NCBI RefSeq assembly: GCF_025465275.1 | Contig: NZ_JAODNK010000012.1 | Location: 1-64,000 of the forward strand | Direction: 5' to 3' | Origin: Nocardia sp. | GTDB taxonomy: Bacteria; Actinomycetota; Actinomycetes; Mycobacteriales; Mycobacteriaceae | Length of the DNA stretch: 64,000 nucleotides | Shown: positions 1 through 36,565 of the stretch, in pieces | Layout: every line of letters begins with the position of its first letter | How positions within the stretch are numbered: the stretch's first letter is position 1 | Translations under genes and position numbers: made by a program | The notes under the pieces: model-generated | Told to the model about the DNA's origin: nothing | Databases searched by the model: none | The model's input: the letters and a program-made list of their open reading frames with translations, nothing else

Positions 1-3000
1 CAGGTGTTCGCCTCCGGTGAGGCGCTGCCCGGCAGCACCGCGCAGAAGGTCCGCGAGCTGACCGGTGCGCGGGTGCACAATCTGTACGGCCCGACCGAGG
101 CCGCGGTCGACGTCACCTATCACGAGGTCACCGACGCGGACATCAGCTCGGTGCCGATCGGTGCGCCGGTCTTCAATACCCAGGTGTACGTGCTGGATTC
201 GCGACTGAACCCGGTTCCGGTGGGTGTCGCGGGCGAGCTGTATCTCGCGGGTGTGCAGCTGGCGCGCGGGTATGTGGCGCGGCCGGATCTGACCGCCGAT
301 CGGTTCGTGGCCGATCCGTTCGAAGCGCGGGGAGGCGGAGCGATGGGTGCGCGCATGTATCGCACCGGCGATCTGGTGAAGTGGGATGCGGGCGGTGAGC
401 TGGAGTATCTGGGCCGCACCGACTTCCAGGTGAAGTTGCGTGGTCTGCGTATCGAGCTGGGCGAGATCGAGGCGGCGCTGCTGGCGCAGCCGGGTGTCTC
501 GCAGGCCGTGGTCGTGGTGCGCGCCGATGCGCACACCGGTGATCAGCTCATCGGCTACGTGGTCGCCGATGCCGACGGCGAGGAGCTGAAAACCGCTCTC
601 GCCCAGTCGCTTCCGGCCTACATGGTGCCGTCCGCGCTGCTGGTGCTCGACGAGTTCCCGCTCAATGCCTCGGGCAAGCTGGACCGTAAGGCGCTGCCCG
701 CACCGGTTTTCGAGGCCAAGATGTTCCGGGCGCCGTCGACTCCCATCGAGGAGATTGTCGCCGGGGTCTTCGCCGAACTGCTCGGTGCGGACCGAGTCGG
801 CGCCGACGACGACTTCTTCGAGCTGGGCGGTAATTCGCTCATCGCCACCCGGGCCGTGGCCCGGGTCAACGAGGCGCTCGATACCGATGTCGCGGTGCGC
901 GAACTGTTCGAGACCTCCACGGTCGCCGGGCTGGCCGCTCGCGTGGTGCCCGGTGCGGGCGTGGGCGCGCGGCCGCCGCTGGTCGCGGGGGAGCGCCCGG
1001 CGCGGGTGCCGCTGTCACTGGCGCAGCAGCGCATGTGGGTACTGAACCAGTTCGATCCGGAGTCGGCGGCCTACAACATCCCCATGGCCATCCGCCTGCA
1101 GGGCGCCCTCGATGTACCCGCGCTGCGGCAGGCGGTCGAGGATGTGCTGACCAGGCACGAGGTGCTGCGCACGTGGTATCCGGAGTCCGCTCCGGGCGCG
1201 GCGGCGTACCAGGAGATCCTGTCGGTGGCCGAGGTGCTGCCGGATGGTCTCGAGGTGGAGCGGGCCGACGACATCGGCGCGCGGGTGGCCGAGCTGGTCT
1301 TCACCGGATTCGATGTGGCGCAGCATGTTCCGCTGCGGGTGCGATTGATCACCGGCGATGATCCGGACGACTACCTGCTGGTGCTGGTCGCTCATCACAT
1401 TGCGGCCGACGGCGCCTCCATGGCTCCGCTGGCGCGCGATCTCGTGGCCGCCTACCTGGCACGCAGTGCGGGCCGGGAGATCGGCTGGTCGCCGCTGTCG
1501 GTGCAGTACGCCGATTTCGCGGTGTGGCAGCGTGCCGTGGTCGGCGTCGACGAGGACGAGAACTCGCTGGCCGCACAGCAATTGGCGTTCTGGCGCGAGC
1601 AGCTGGCGGACCTTCCGGCCCCGAGTCTGCCGCTGGATCGTCCGCGTACCGCGGCATCCTCCACGGCGGGCGCGTTCGTGGACTTCCGGCTGCCCGCCGA
1701 AGTGCACGTTGCGCTGAATCGTATTGCGCGGCAGCACAATGCCTCGCTGTTCATGGTGGTGCACGCCGCCGTCGCGGCCTGGCTGGCGCGGCTGTCGGGT
1801 AGTACCGATGTGGTCATCGGCACCGCCGTCGCCGGTCGCGGTGAGCGGGCTCTCGACGATCTGGTCGGCATGTTCGTCAATACCTTGACGCTGCGCACCC
1901 CGGTCGACCTCGACGCGCCGTTCGATGTGCTGGTCGCGCAGGCCCGGGAGACCGACCTGAATGCCTTCGGCAATGCCGATGTGCCGTTCGAGCGGGTTTC
2001 CGAGGTGGCGGCCGCCGGTCGCGGCGCCGCGAATCCGCTACTGCAGGTGGTGCTTTCGCTGCAGAACACCGAGACCCCGGTGCTGGAACTGCCGGGGCTG
2101 CGGGTGTCGGCCATCGATACCGAGCTGGCCGCGGCCAAGTTCGATCTGCAGATCAGCATGGAGCCGCGGTCCGGCGCCGATGGCGCGCTCGGCGTGCTGG
2201 ACGTGATCTTCGCCTATGCCACAGACCTTTTCGACGAGGCGACCATTGATTCGTTCGGCCAGGTGCTGGAGCGGATCCTGCTGGCCGTGGCCGCCGACCC
2301 GCACGCGGTGGTCGGGGATATCGAACTGTTCGGCGCACCGGGTGCCGGGGTGGCCGCCGCACCGCAGTCCGCTCCCGAACCGGCCGCTCCGGCCGCCCGG
2401 GGCGCCGCGCTGACGCAGGTGCTGACAACCGCGGTCGAGGACGACCCGGACGGTCCGGCGGTGGTGTGGGGCGAGGAGTCGGTGACGTATCAGGAACTCG
2501 ACGCCCGCTCCTCGCGGCTGGCCCGGGTCCTGATCGCGCACGGCAGCGGACCGGGCGCGGGTGTCGTGGTGAGTGTGCCGCGCAGCGTGGATCAGGCCGT
2601 GGCGATCTGGGCGGTGCTCAAGACCGGCGCCATGCTGGTGCCGTTCGTGGCAGCCGACGCACCGGGTCTGGATGTCAAGGTGGGTATCACTGTGAGTAAC
2701 GCGCCATCCACGGCGGCGGGCATCGATTGGCTGGTGCTCGACGATCCGGAAGTGGTGGCGCAGGTAGCGGCCGAATCCGCTCGCCCGGTCACCTATGCCA
2801 GTCGAACGCGCGCCCTGCGCGGTGTCGACCCGGCGTACATTTCGGCCGGCGCCGTCCTCACCTATGACGCACTGGCCGCCGCTGTCGACCGTGCTCGCGC
2901 CGCCACCGAGCTCACCTTCGAGTCCCGAACCTTCCAGCACGGCTCACCGGATTCCGCGTTGGCCCTGGTGGAGCTGGTCGCCGCCGGTGCGGTGGGAGCC

Positions 3001-3216
3001 TCGCTCCTGCTGGTGGATCCGGCTGCCGAGCTGTCCGGGGCACTGGCCGAGGAATGGGTCACCCACCTGTTCACCGGCGCTGCGGGCGCCGTCGAACTGG
3101 ACCCGTCCGCACTGGAGGATCTGCAGGCTGTGGTCCTCGACTCCGAGGCGAATGCCGCCGCGTGGCCGATGGTCACATTTGTCCTATCTGGTCTACCCAC
3201 CGTTCACTTGGCGTAA
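1..3216 (+). CDS. NRPS, 3' part: A(partial)-T-C plus decayed A domain
   Basis: This is the C-terminal part of a nonribosomal peptide synthetase; the reading frame is open at base 1, so the gene starts upstream of the window. In order it shows the second half of an adenylation domain (A5 [22 protein letters not shown]-type core, [11 protein letters not shown]), a carrier domain ([11 protein letters not shown], phosphopantetheine Ser near 278 of the visible part) and a condensation domain (SLAQQRMW, active site HHIAADG near 464-470). From about residue 802 the sequence resembles the N-terminal half of an A domain but has lost all ATP-binding motifs, and the protein ends there. The A5-end residues L/V/D recall Ser-activating domains such as EntF; this is a weak inference. 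The protein ends in a C domain with no working A after it, and the next two genes begin with an A domain and no C, which suggests that the subunits meet at a C|A junction. TAA is followed 3 bases on by a second in-frame TAA-like codon. Confidence 0.93.
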   Translation, partial: QVFASGEALPGSTAQKVRELTGARVHNLYGPTEAAVDVTYHEVTDADISSVPIGAPVFNTQVYVLDSRLNPVPVGVAGELYLAGVQLARGYVARPDLTADRFVADPFEARGGGAMGARMYRTGDLVKWDAGGELEYLGRTDFQVKLRGLRIELGEIEAALLAQPGVSQAVVVVRADAHTGDQLIGYVVADADGEELKTALAQSLPAYMVPSALLVLDEFPLNASGKLDRKALPAPVFEAKMFRAPSTPIEEIVAGVFAELLGADRVGADDDFFELGGNSLIATRAVARVNEALDTDVAVRELFETSTVAGLAARVVPGAGVGARPPLVAGERPARVPLSLAQQRMWVLNQFDPESAAYNIPMAIRLQGALDVPALRQAVEDVLTRHEVLRTWYPESAPGAAAYQEILSVAEVLPDGLEVERADDIGARVAELVFTGFDVAQHVPLRVRLITGDDPDDYLLVLVAHHIAADGASMAPLARDLVAAYLARSAGREIGWSPLSVQYADFAVWQRAVVGVDEDENSLAAQQLAFWREQLADLPAPSLPLDRPRTAASSTAGAFVDFRLPAEVHVALNRIARQHNASLFMVVHAAVAAWLARLSGSTDVVIGTAVAGRGERALDDLVGMFVNTLTLRTPVDLDAPFDVLVAQARETDLNAFGNADVPFERVSEVAAAGRGAANPLLQVVLSLQNTETPVLELPGLRVSAIDTELAAAKFDLQISMEPRSGADGALGVLDVIFAYATDLFDEATIDSFGQVLERILLAVAADPHAVVGDIELFGAPGAGVAAAPQSAPEPAAPAARGAALTQVLTTAVEDDPDGPAVVWGEESVTYQELDARSSRLARVLIAHGSGPGAGVVVSVPRSVDQAVAIWAVLKTGAMLVPFVAADAPGLDVKVGITVSNAPSTAAGIDWLVLDDPEVVAQVAAESARPVTYASRTRALRGVDPAYISAGAVLTYDALAAAVDRARAATELTFESRTFQHGSPDSALALVELVAAGAVGASLLLVDPAAELSGALAEEWVTHLFTGAAGAVELDPSALEDLQAVVLDSEANAAAWPMVTFVLSGLPTVHLA
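2407..3213 (+). other. Degenerate C-terminal A-domain remnant of the first NRPS
   Basis: About 270 residues align by eye with the start of the A domains that open the two downstream NRPSs: [20 protein letters not shown], then [16 protein letters not shown], then [14 protein letters not shown], then WLVLDDPEV. Where the others have HPAY(V/T)IYTSGSTG(L/T)PKG this one has [16 protein letters not shown], so the P-loop-like core A3 is gone. No A4, A5, A7, A8 or A10 motif follows and the protein stops at the equivalent of the region before A5. The frame is intact over the whole stretch, so the region is translated. It cannot adenylate; it may be a docking or structural element, or a relic of a gene split. 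Confidence 0.8.
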
Positions 3217-3334
3217 TAAAACTGCAGCCCGTAGTTCTCCACTGGGTTCGCCGATACGAATTCGGCGTTCACTGATCGGTTGTATTGTCCGCGCGGTAGC
3301 GGAAGGTCGAGCTTGCGCGCTCGGCTCTCCCGAT

Positions 3335-3364
3335 GTGCACAGCTGACTCTTGCGGTGTGCACAG
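3335..3364. promoter_or_regulatory. Direct repeat GTGCACAG x2, candidate operator
   Basis: GTGCACAG occurs at 3335-3342 and again at 3357-3364, 22 bases apart (two helical turns), each containing the palindrome GTGCAC. The pair lies 37-67 bases upstream of the micro-ORF that precedes the second NRPS. No obvious counterpart is present upstream of the third NRPS. Its role as a regulator site is inferred from position and spacing only. Confidence 0.3.
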
Positions 3365-3401
3365 TCGCGCGGGGAACAATGGATACGGCGGGGACATCTT
3401 C

Positions 3402-3451
3402 GTGAAAACGGTTGCCGGGCAGTGGCAGATCCAGCTTTGGACGGTGTGGGC

Positions 3452-3455
<4 letters not shown>
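3402..3455 (+). CDS. 17-codon leader micro-ORF overlapping the second NRPS start
   Basis: GTG-initiated ORF encoding [17 protein letters not shown]. Its TGA (3453-3455) overlaps the ATG of the NRPS gene at 3452 in an ATGA arrangement, which suggests translational coupling. A micro-ORF of exactly the same length, start context (GGGACATCTTC immediately upstream) and overlap precedes the third NRPS. The two peptides share M1, V4, G6, Q7, V15 and A17, and the three Trp codons (positions 8, 13, 16) correspond to three Arg codons in the other. It is too short for an MbtH-like protein. It could be a leader peptide controlling NRPS translation or a small functional peptide; expression has to be shown. 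Confidence 0.55.
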
Positions 3456-17263
<13,808 letters not shown>

Positions 17264-17272
17264 TATCGAGCG

Positions 17273-17295
17273 TTATCGGAGAGGCACCCCGATAA
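17273..17295. terminator. Inverted repeat after the second NRPS
   Basis: TTATCGG (17273-17279) and CCGATAA (17289-17295) form a 7-bp inverted repeat with a 9-base loop, 10 bases after the NRPS stop. The stem is not GC-rich and no U-run follows, so it is a weak terminator at best; a protein-binding site is possible. A related but unpaired sequence (ATCGACCGTTATCGC) follows the stop of the third NRPS, showing that the 3' ends were duplicated too. Confidence 0.3.
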
Positions 17296-17451
17296 CCCTG
17301 TTTCGATGTTGCAGGTCGCTCCCGGGCGGCCGTGCACGGTGATTACCGGCTGTCCCCAGCTGGCCGAGTAACACACCCCGCGCACACTCGATTCATTTCG
17401 GGGGGTGTACCGGCGGCACGAGCAACAACGGACAGGATGAGGGACATCTTC

Positions 17452-17501
17452 ATGATTCGGGTGGTCGGCCAGCGGCACAGCGCGATTCGGGCGGTGCGCG
17501 C

Positions 17502-17505
<4 letters not shown>
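17452..17505 (+). CDS. 17-codon leader micro-ORF overlapping the third NRPS start
   Basis: ATG-initiated ORF encoding [17 protein letters not shown], with its TGA (17503-17505) overlapping the NRPS ATG at 17502. It is the positional and sequence counterpart of the micro-ORF at 3402: the same 17 codons, the same GGGACATCTTC just before the start, and the shared V4, G6, Q7, V15 and A17. Arg at 8, 13 and 16 stands where the other has Trp. The shared frame, length and overlap argue against chance, but the duplication may be recent enough for some of this to be inherited rather than selected. Confidence 0.55.
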
Positions 17506-31691
<14,186 letters not shown>

Positions 31692-31762
31692 CATCGACCG
31701 TTATCGCGTCGATTGCATAGGCCGTAGACCGGCACTAACGAACCACAGCGAAGGTGTGAACA

Positions 31763-32851
31763 TTGATTCGTCGACATGTCCGGAACGGGCTTGCGGGTCG
31801 CCGGCGCGGTGCACGAGCCGCTGCCTTCCTCGCCGTCACAGCAGTTCTCACCGGCATGGTCGCCGGTGTCGGCGGTCCCACCGCGAGCGCCGACCCGATC
31901 ATCGACAGCAAGAAGCTGCTCGCCGATCCGGTCGCCCCGGACGGGTCGAAGATCACCAAGGCCGAGATGAAGGACGGCCGGAACATCCGGCTGTACGTGC
32001 ACTCCGCGGCCATGGACGCGACCTACCCGGTCGATGTGCAGCGCCCGGCCGACGCCACCGTGCCGCAGCCGACGCTCTACCTCCTCAATGGCGCCGGCGG
32101 CGGTCAGGACGACGCCTCCTGGGTCAAGAAGACGAATATCGTCAACGGCTTCCTCGCCGACAAGAACGTGAATGTCGTGCAGCCCATCGGCGGCAAGTGG
32201 AGCTACTACCAGGACTGGGACACCACCGACCCGACGCTCGGCGTCAACAAGTGGCAGACCTTCTTCACCGATGAGCTGCCCCCGCTGATCGACGCGGCCC
32301 TGGGCACCAATGGCGTGAACGCCGTCGCCGGTATCTCCACCTCGGGCACCACCGTGCTGCAGCTGCCCGAGATGCGCCCGGGCCTGTTCAAGGCCGCCGC
32401 CGCGTACAGCGGTTGCGCCCAGATGGCCGATCCGGTCGGCCAGGAATTCATGCGCCTCACCGTCGAGACCTGGGGCGGCGGCAAGCTCGAGAACATGCAC
32501 GGCCCGGCGGATTCGCCGGAATGGGCCGCCAACGATCCGGTCATCAATGCCGAGAAGCTGCGTGGCACTGCCCTTTACATCTCCTCCGGCAGCGGCCTGC
32601 CCGGTCAATACGACAGCCTCGACGGGCCGTACGCCCTGCCCGGCCAGTACGGCCTGGCAAACCAGATGATCATCGGCGGCGCCATCGAGGCCGGCACCAA
32701 CTACTGCAGCCACAACCTGGCGGCCAAGCTGGACTCGCTCGGCATTCCGGCCACCTACAACTTCCGCGCGACCGGCACCCACTCCTGGGGTTACTGGAAC
32801 GACGAGTTCCTCAACTCCTGGCCGGTGCTGGCCCGGGGCCTCGGAATCTGA
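31763..32851 (+). CDS. Secreted antigen 85-family mycolyltransferase/esterase
   Basis: Predicted 362-residue exported acyltransferase or esterase of the antigen 85/esterase D family, which transfers mycolic or other acyl groups at the cell envelope. A long Arg-rich signal peptide (about 45 residues, ending near TASADP) is followed by the alpha/beta hydrolase core. The nucleophile elbow is GISTSG (Ser192) where Ag85 has GLSMAG, and the catalytic His lies in GTHSWGYW (His340). The TTG start is preferred because GAAGG lies about 10 bases upstream and the next codons give the complete signal peptide. It follows the third NRPS by 71 bases on the same strand and ends at a strong terminator, so it may be co-transcribed. 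A role in acylating or exporting the peptide is possible but not shown; a plain mycolyltransferase is the default. Confidence 0.88.
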   Translation: MIRRHVRNGLAGRRRGARAAAFLAVTAVLTGMVAGVGGPTASADPIIDSKKLLADPVAPDGSKITKAEMKDGRNIRLYVHSAAMDATYPVDVQRPADATVPQPTLYLLNGAGGGQDDASWVKKTNIVNGFLADKNVNVVQPIGGKWSYYQDWDTTDPTLGVNKWQTFFTDELPPLIDAALGTNGVNAVAGISTSGTTVLQLPEMRPGLFKAAAAYSGCAQMADPVGQEFMRLTVETWGGGKLENMHGPADSPEWAANDPVINAEKLRGTALYISSGSGLPGQYDSLDGPYALPGQYGLANQMIIGGAIEAGTNYCSHNLAAKLDSLGIPATYNFRATGTHSWGYWNDEFLNSWPVLARGLGI

Positions 32852-32890
32852 TTCCCGAACCTGCGGGGCAGCAGCCCCGAACCGTGCACT

Positions 32891-32922
32891 CGAACGCCCC
32901 GGCGAATCAGCCGGGGCGTTCG
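32891..32922 (+). terminator. Strong hairpin terminator after the esterase gene
   Basis: A perfect 13-bp inverted repeat, CGAACGCCCCGGC (32891-32903) and GCCGGGGCGTTCG (32910-32922), has a 6-base loop and is followed by GCGTTTTC. It is 40 bases after the stop codon of the esterase gene and marks the end of the NRPS locus. Confidence 0.88.
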
Positions 32923-33042
32923 GCGTTTTCGGGGGCAGTCGAGGCGATCTTCGCCGGGAGCGGGCGTCGATCTTCGGGGGAGTCGCGGCGGGCCGCTGCT
33001 ATCAGCCTGATCACTTTCTAGAAGGTAGGTCTAAACAAAAAG

Positions 33043-33062
33043 TTCGGTTAGCCGTAATCTAA
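33043..33062. promoter_or_regulatory. DtxR/IdeR/MntR-like box overlapping a leaderless-type promoter
   Basis: TTCGGTTAGCCGTAATCTAA (33043-33062) closely resembles the IdeR/DtxR metal box TTAGGTTAGGCTAACCTAA with one extra base. TAATCT at 33055-33060 fits a -10 element and would place the transcript start at or next to the GTG start codon at 33067; no Shine-Dalgarno sequence is present. Together this suggests a leaderless mRNA repressed by a metal-bound DtxR-family regulator. The regulator gene is not in the window. Confidence 0.5.
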
Positions 33063-33066
33063 TGTT

Positions 33067-34314
33067 GTGAGTACCAGCCTGGCCGATACACGCTCCAAAT
33101 TCCAGCGAGCGAGATCAGCCACGGTCTTGCTCGGACCAGCTTTCGTCGCCGCCATCGCCTACGTCGATCCGGGCAATGTGGCCTCGAATATCAGCGGTGG
33201 CGCACAGTTCGGGTACCTGCTGGTGTGGGTCATCGTGATGGCCAATGCGATGGCCGGGCTGGTGCAATTCCTCTCGGCCAAACTCGGCCTGGTGACCGGC
33301 ATGTCGCTGCCGGAGGTGGTGCGGGAGCGGGCAAGCCGCGGTGTCCGGCTGGCCTACTGGGGGCAGGCCGAAACCGTCGCCATCGCAACGGATCTCGCGG
33401 AGGTGGTCGGCGGCGCCATCGCGCTCAACCTGCTGTTCGGGCTGCCGCTGCTGCTCGGCGGCGTGATCACCGGCGTGGTGTCGCTGGGTCTGCTGGTCGT
33501 GCAGAATCGCCGCGGGCAGCAGCCGTTCGAACGCATCATCCTCGGCATGCTCGGCATTATCTCCATCGGATTCATTGCCTCCGTGGTGATTTCGCCGCCC
33601 TCCGTTTCGTCGACCATCGGCGGGCTGGTGCCCCGCTTCGACGGCACCGAGAGTGTGCTGCTGGCGGCCGCCATGATCGGCGCGACGGTCATGCCGCACG
33701 CGGTGTACCTGCACTCCGGACTGGCCCGCGACCGGCACGGCCAGCCCGAGGCCGGTCCGGCCCGCGCCCGGCTGCTGCGCATCACCCGCTACGACGTCGG
33801 GCTGGCCATGCTGCTCGCGGGCGCGGTGAATCTGGCCATGCTGCTCATGGCCGCCAATACGCTGCGCGGGCGGCAGGATGTGGATTCCCTCGAATCCGCC
33901 CACGCCGCAGTGCAGGACACGCTCGGACCGGCGGCCGGACTACTGCTCGCCATCGGGCTGCTCGCCTCCGGCCTGGCCTCCACCTCGGTCGGCGCCTATG
34001 CGGGGGCCATGATCATGCAGGGGCTGCTGCACCATCGCATCCCGCTGCTCGTCCGCCGCGTGGTGACCCTGATTCCCGCGCTGATCGTGCTCGGACTCGG
34101 GGTCGATCCGACTCGGGCGCTGATCATTTCGCAGGTGGTGCTGTCCTTCGGCATCCCGTTCGCACTGATTCCCCTGGTGCGCTTCACCACCGACCGCACC
34201 CTCATGGGCGACGACGTGAACGGCCGCCTGATTACAGTGCTCGCCTGGCTCGTGGCCGCCATCATCACAGCCCTGAACATCGCACTCATCTACCTGACCG
34301 TCGCCGGAAAGTAG
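33067..34314 (+). CDS. mntH: NRAMP-family divalent metal (Mn/Fe) transporter
   Basis: Proton-coupled importer of Mn2+ or Fe2+ in the cytoplasmic membrane, 415 residues with about 11 hydrophobic helices. The NRAMP signature DPGN is present at residues 34-37 (TM1) and the TM6 motif MPHAVYLHS near residue 215; both form the metal site. The GTG start directly follows a -10-like element and a DtxR-family box, so regulation by metal is likely. It stands alone between the NRPS terminator and a convergent crotonase gene. MntH is the natural name; Mn versus Fe preference cannot be told from the sequence. Confidence 0.92.
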   Translation: MSTSLADTRSKFQRARSATVLLGPAFVAAIAYVDPGNVASNISGGAQFGYLLVWVIVMANAMAGLVQFLSAKLGLVTGMSLPEVVRERASRGVRLAYWGQAETVAIATDLAEVVGGAIALNLLFGLPLLLGGVITGVVSLGLLVVQNRRGQQPFERIILGMLGIISIGFIASVVISPPSVSSTIGGLVPRFDGTESVLLAAAMIGATVMPHAVYLHSGLARDRHGQPEAGPARARLLRITRYDVGLAMLLAGAVNLAMLLMAANTLRGRQDVDSLESAHAAVQDTLGPAAGLLLAIGLLASGLASTSVGAYAGAMIMQGLLHHRIPLLVRRVVTLIPALIVLGLGVDPTRALIISQVVLSFGIPFALIPLVRFTTDRTLMGDDVNGRLITVLAWLVAAIITALNIALIYLTVAGK

Positions 34315-34357
34315 CGGCCTGGCGGCAAGCCCCGTCGTCCCGGCGGACCCTCTCGTC

Positions 34358-34382
34358 ATCCCGGCGTGTTTTCGGCCGGGAT
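34358..34382. terminator. Inverted repeat between convergent genes
   Basis: ATCCCGGC (34358-34365) and GCCGGGAT (34375-34382) form a hairpin with a T-rich loop between the convergent transporter and crotonase genes. It can serve both strands as a terminator. The wording CGTCATCCCGGC...GCCGGGATCCA also looks like the dispersed intergenic palindromes seen in actinomycete genomes; I cannot test copy number here. Confidence 0.5.
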
Positions 34383-34390
34383 CCACAGCC

Positions 34391-35185
34391 CTACTCCGCG
34401 AATATCGCCTTGCGCTTCTGGAGCATGGCGGTCGCACCCTCGGCGAAGTCTGCGCCGCGCAACAACTCAGGCTGACCGATCCCTTCCGCGGCCAGTGCGG
34501 CATCGAGTGCCGGGAGAGCCGCCGCGTTCAACGCGCGTTTGGTGAGCTCGATGGCGCGGCGCGGGCCGTGTGCCAGCTTGTTGGCGGCGGCCTCCACCTT
34601 CGCATCGAGATCCGCCTCGGCGTAGACGCCGGTGATCAGGCCGCGGCGTTGCGCCTCGGCGCACGGCAGGCGATCGCCCAGCAATGCCATCTCGGCGGCC
34701 AGCGGCCGACCGGCGGCAGCCGCGACCATGGCCGCCGCACCTCCGTCCGGCATGAGACCGATATTGATGAAGGCCAGCAGCAGGTAGGCGTCCTCGGAGG
34801 CGTAGGTCAGATCGGCGGCCAGCGCGAAGGCTACGCCCACCCCGGCGGCCGCACCCTTCAGCCGGGCGATGACCGGGATCGGCGCGTCCACGATCGCCTT
34901 GATCATCCGATTCGCCGCGACCATGGTGTCCTCGGGCGAAATTCCGCGTGCCGCCTCACCGGGGCTGGCCGCCAGATCCGCGCCGGTACAGAAGTCGCCG
35001 CCCTCGCCGGTGAGCACGATCACTCGCACTGCGGGATTGTCGTATGCCGAAAGCACCGTCTCGCCGAGCCCCAGCATGGTGTCGTAGTCGATGGCGTTCT
35101 TGCGCTTGGGATTGGTGATGGTGACACGCAGTACCCGGCCGTCGAGCACGGCGGTGTAGCCCGGGGTTGTCGCAGTGTTACTCAT
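34391..35185 (-). CDS. Enoyl-CoA hydratase/isomerase (crotonase) family protein
   Basis: 264-residue crotonase-fold acyl-CoA enzyme, probably in fatty acid or aromatic acid breakdown. The oxyanion-hole region GAAAGVGVAFALAADLTYAS and the second loop INIGLMPDGGAA are clear. The two Glu residues of classical hydratases are replaced: the GGCELA position reads GVAFAL and the PEINLG position reads AFINIG. The GLxPDGG motif with Asp is typical of PaaG-type isomerases, so isomerase rather than hydratase activity is likely. ATG at 35183-35185 is preceded by GGGAGC. The gene is divergent from the tandem TetR regulator, which probably controls it. Confidence 0.85.
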   Translation of the reverse strand: MSNTATTPGYTAVLDGRVLRVTITNPKRKNAIDYDTMLGLGETVLSAYDNPAVRVIVLTGEGGDFCTGADLAASPGEAARGISPEDTMVAANRMIKAIVDAPIPVIARLKGAAAGVGVAFALAADLTYASEDAYLLLAFINIGLMPDGGAAAMVAAAAGRPLAAEMALLGDRLPCAEAQRRGLITGVYAEADLDAKVEAAANKLAHGPRRAIELTKRALNAAALPALDAALAAEGIGQPELLRGADFAEGATAMLQKRKAIFAE

Positions 35186-35287
35186 GGGTGCTCCCGCGTG
35201 GTGTGTTCAGCTGTGCGAATTGTGGTTAACTTAGGTGGATTCGTCCGGCACTGTCAACAGCCGGTGCCGCGGAAAAGGAGAAAGTGC
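35186..35287. promoter_or_regulatory. Divergent promoter region, crotonase / tandem TetR
   Basis: This 102-base spacer holds both promoters. GTTAAC (palindrome, about 35223) within GTGGTTAACTTAGG, and an imperfect inverted repeat GGCACTG...CAGCCGGTGCC, are possible operator sites for the adjacent TetR-type regulator. AAGGAG just before the ATG at 35288 is a good ribosome binding site. Confidence 0.35.
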
Positions 35288-36523
35288 ATGGTCGCCGATC
35301 GCAGCGAGGTGGGACTCGCTTCCGCGCGACCTTCCGGCGAACCGGGACCCCGGCGCCGACCCAAGAATCGCAAGGCCCAGATCGTCGGCGTCGCCGCACG
35401 GGCCTTCGCTGAGCGGGGCTATCACCCCGTCGGTGTGGACGAGATCGCCGCCGAGGTCGGCATTTCCGGGCCCGCGCTCTACCGGCACTTCAGCAATAAA
35501 TACGCCATGCTGGTCGCCGCCGCCGAGATGGGCGCACAGCAATTGCTTGACGCCGCCCAGGCCGCCGACCACCCGGAGCTGGAACCGGAACCGCGACTCA
35601 CCGCACTGATCCGCGGCATTGCCGAGCACACCATCGACTGCCGCCGCGAGGGCGGACTGTACCGCTGGGAGCGGCGCTATCTGGGGAGCGCGGACCGCGC
35701 TCGCATCCGGGTCATCTACGCCGATCTGCACAACACCCTCACCACACCCATCGCCGAGTTGTACCCCGAGGCCGACCCGGCCGACAACAGTCTGCGGGCC
35801 GCGGCCGTGCTCAGCGCCATCGGCAGTGTGACCGGACACCGCACCGCGCTCTCCAATGCGAGACTGGTCGGCCTGCTCAATGACATCTGCTGGGACATCC
35901 TGCGCGCTGAGCTACCGCCCGCGCCCGCGCCCGCCACCGGCGACCCGATCGTGCGCGGCCTGCCCGTCATCTCCAAACGCGAACAGCTGCTCACCGAGGC
36001 CATCCGGATCTTCGGGCGGCAGGGATATCACGAAGCCAGCATCGAAGAGATCGGCGCCGCGGCGGGCATCAACGCCTCCAGCGTCTACCGCTACTTCAGC
36101 AGCAAATCCGATCTGCTCGCCGCCGCTTTCCACCGCACCGGCGAACGCGTGGCCATCGCCAATGCCGAAGCGCTGTCGGAGGCCACCAGCCGCGCCGACG
36201 CCGCCGTGCGCATTGCCGAGCGCTTCGCCCGCATGACCTTCGCCATGCCGGAGATCCTGCCGGTGTACTTCGCCGAATTCTCCAATCTGCCCGCCTCCGA
36301 ACAGCATCGACTACGGTCCATCCAGCGCCAGAACGTCCTGGAATGGGCCAACCTGCTCGAAGGCGACCAAATCGAAGCCCGCTTCCGCGTCCACGCCGCC
36401 ATCGGCCAGGTCATCGACGTCGGCCGCCGCCTCCGCTTCGACTCCCGCCCCCAAAACCTCGCCAGAGTCGGCGCCCTCATGAGCGCCGTCCTCCTCGGCG
36501 GCCCGGCCCCCGCTGACGACTGA
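35288..36523 (+). CDS. Tandem (double) TetR-family transcriptional regulator
   Basis: 411-residue protein with two TetR units in one chain. The first HTH is near residues 30-80 (AARAFAERGYHPVGVDEIAAEVGISGPALYRHFSNKYAML, in parts) and the second near 229-280 (IEEIGAAAGINASSVYRYFSSKSDLL). Each is followed by a helical ligand-binding-type region. A usual TetR repressor is about 200 residues and dimerises; here a single chain could act as a covalent pseudo-dimer. The ATG is chosen for the strong AAGGAG at the right distance, although the frame is open far upstream. Placement divergent from a crotonase suggests control of acyl-CoA metabolism. Confidence 0.9.
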   Translation: MVADRSEVGLASARPSGEPGPRRRPKNRKAQIVGVAARAFAERGYHPVGVDEIAAEVGISGPALYRHFSNKYAMLVAAAEMGAQQLLDAAQAADHPELEPEPRLTALIRGIAEHTIDCRREGGLYRWERRYLGSADRARIRVIYADLHNTLTTPIAELYPEADPADNSLRAAAVLSAIGSVTGHRTALSNARLVGLLNDICWDILRAELPPAPAPATGDPIVRGLPVISKREQLLTEAIRIFGRQGYHEASIEEIGAAAGINASSVYRYFSSKSDLLAAAFHRTGERVAIANAEALSEATSRADAAVRIAERFARMTFAMPEILPVYFAEFSNLPASEQHRLRSIQRQNVLEWANLLEGDQIEARFRVHAAIGQVIDVGRRLRFDSRPQNLARVGALMSAVLLGGPAPADD

Positions 36524-36565
36524 GCGCCTGCGCGGAAGCTCCGCGCAACTCGCTCTCGCATATTG

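Noticed and set aside
3350..3451. Longer N-terminus for the second NRPS starting at 3350
   Set aside because: The extra residues have no counterpart in the paralogue, and the ATGA overlap with the micro-ORF at 3452 matches the start of the twin exactly.
34568..35287. 240-codon N-terminal extension of the TetR gene on the plus strand
   Set aside because: The stretch is the antisense of the crotonase gene; the ATG at 35288 has AAGGAG and gives a normal TetR start.
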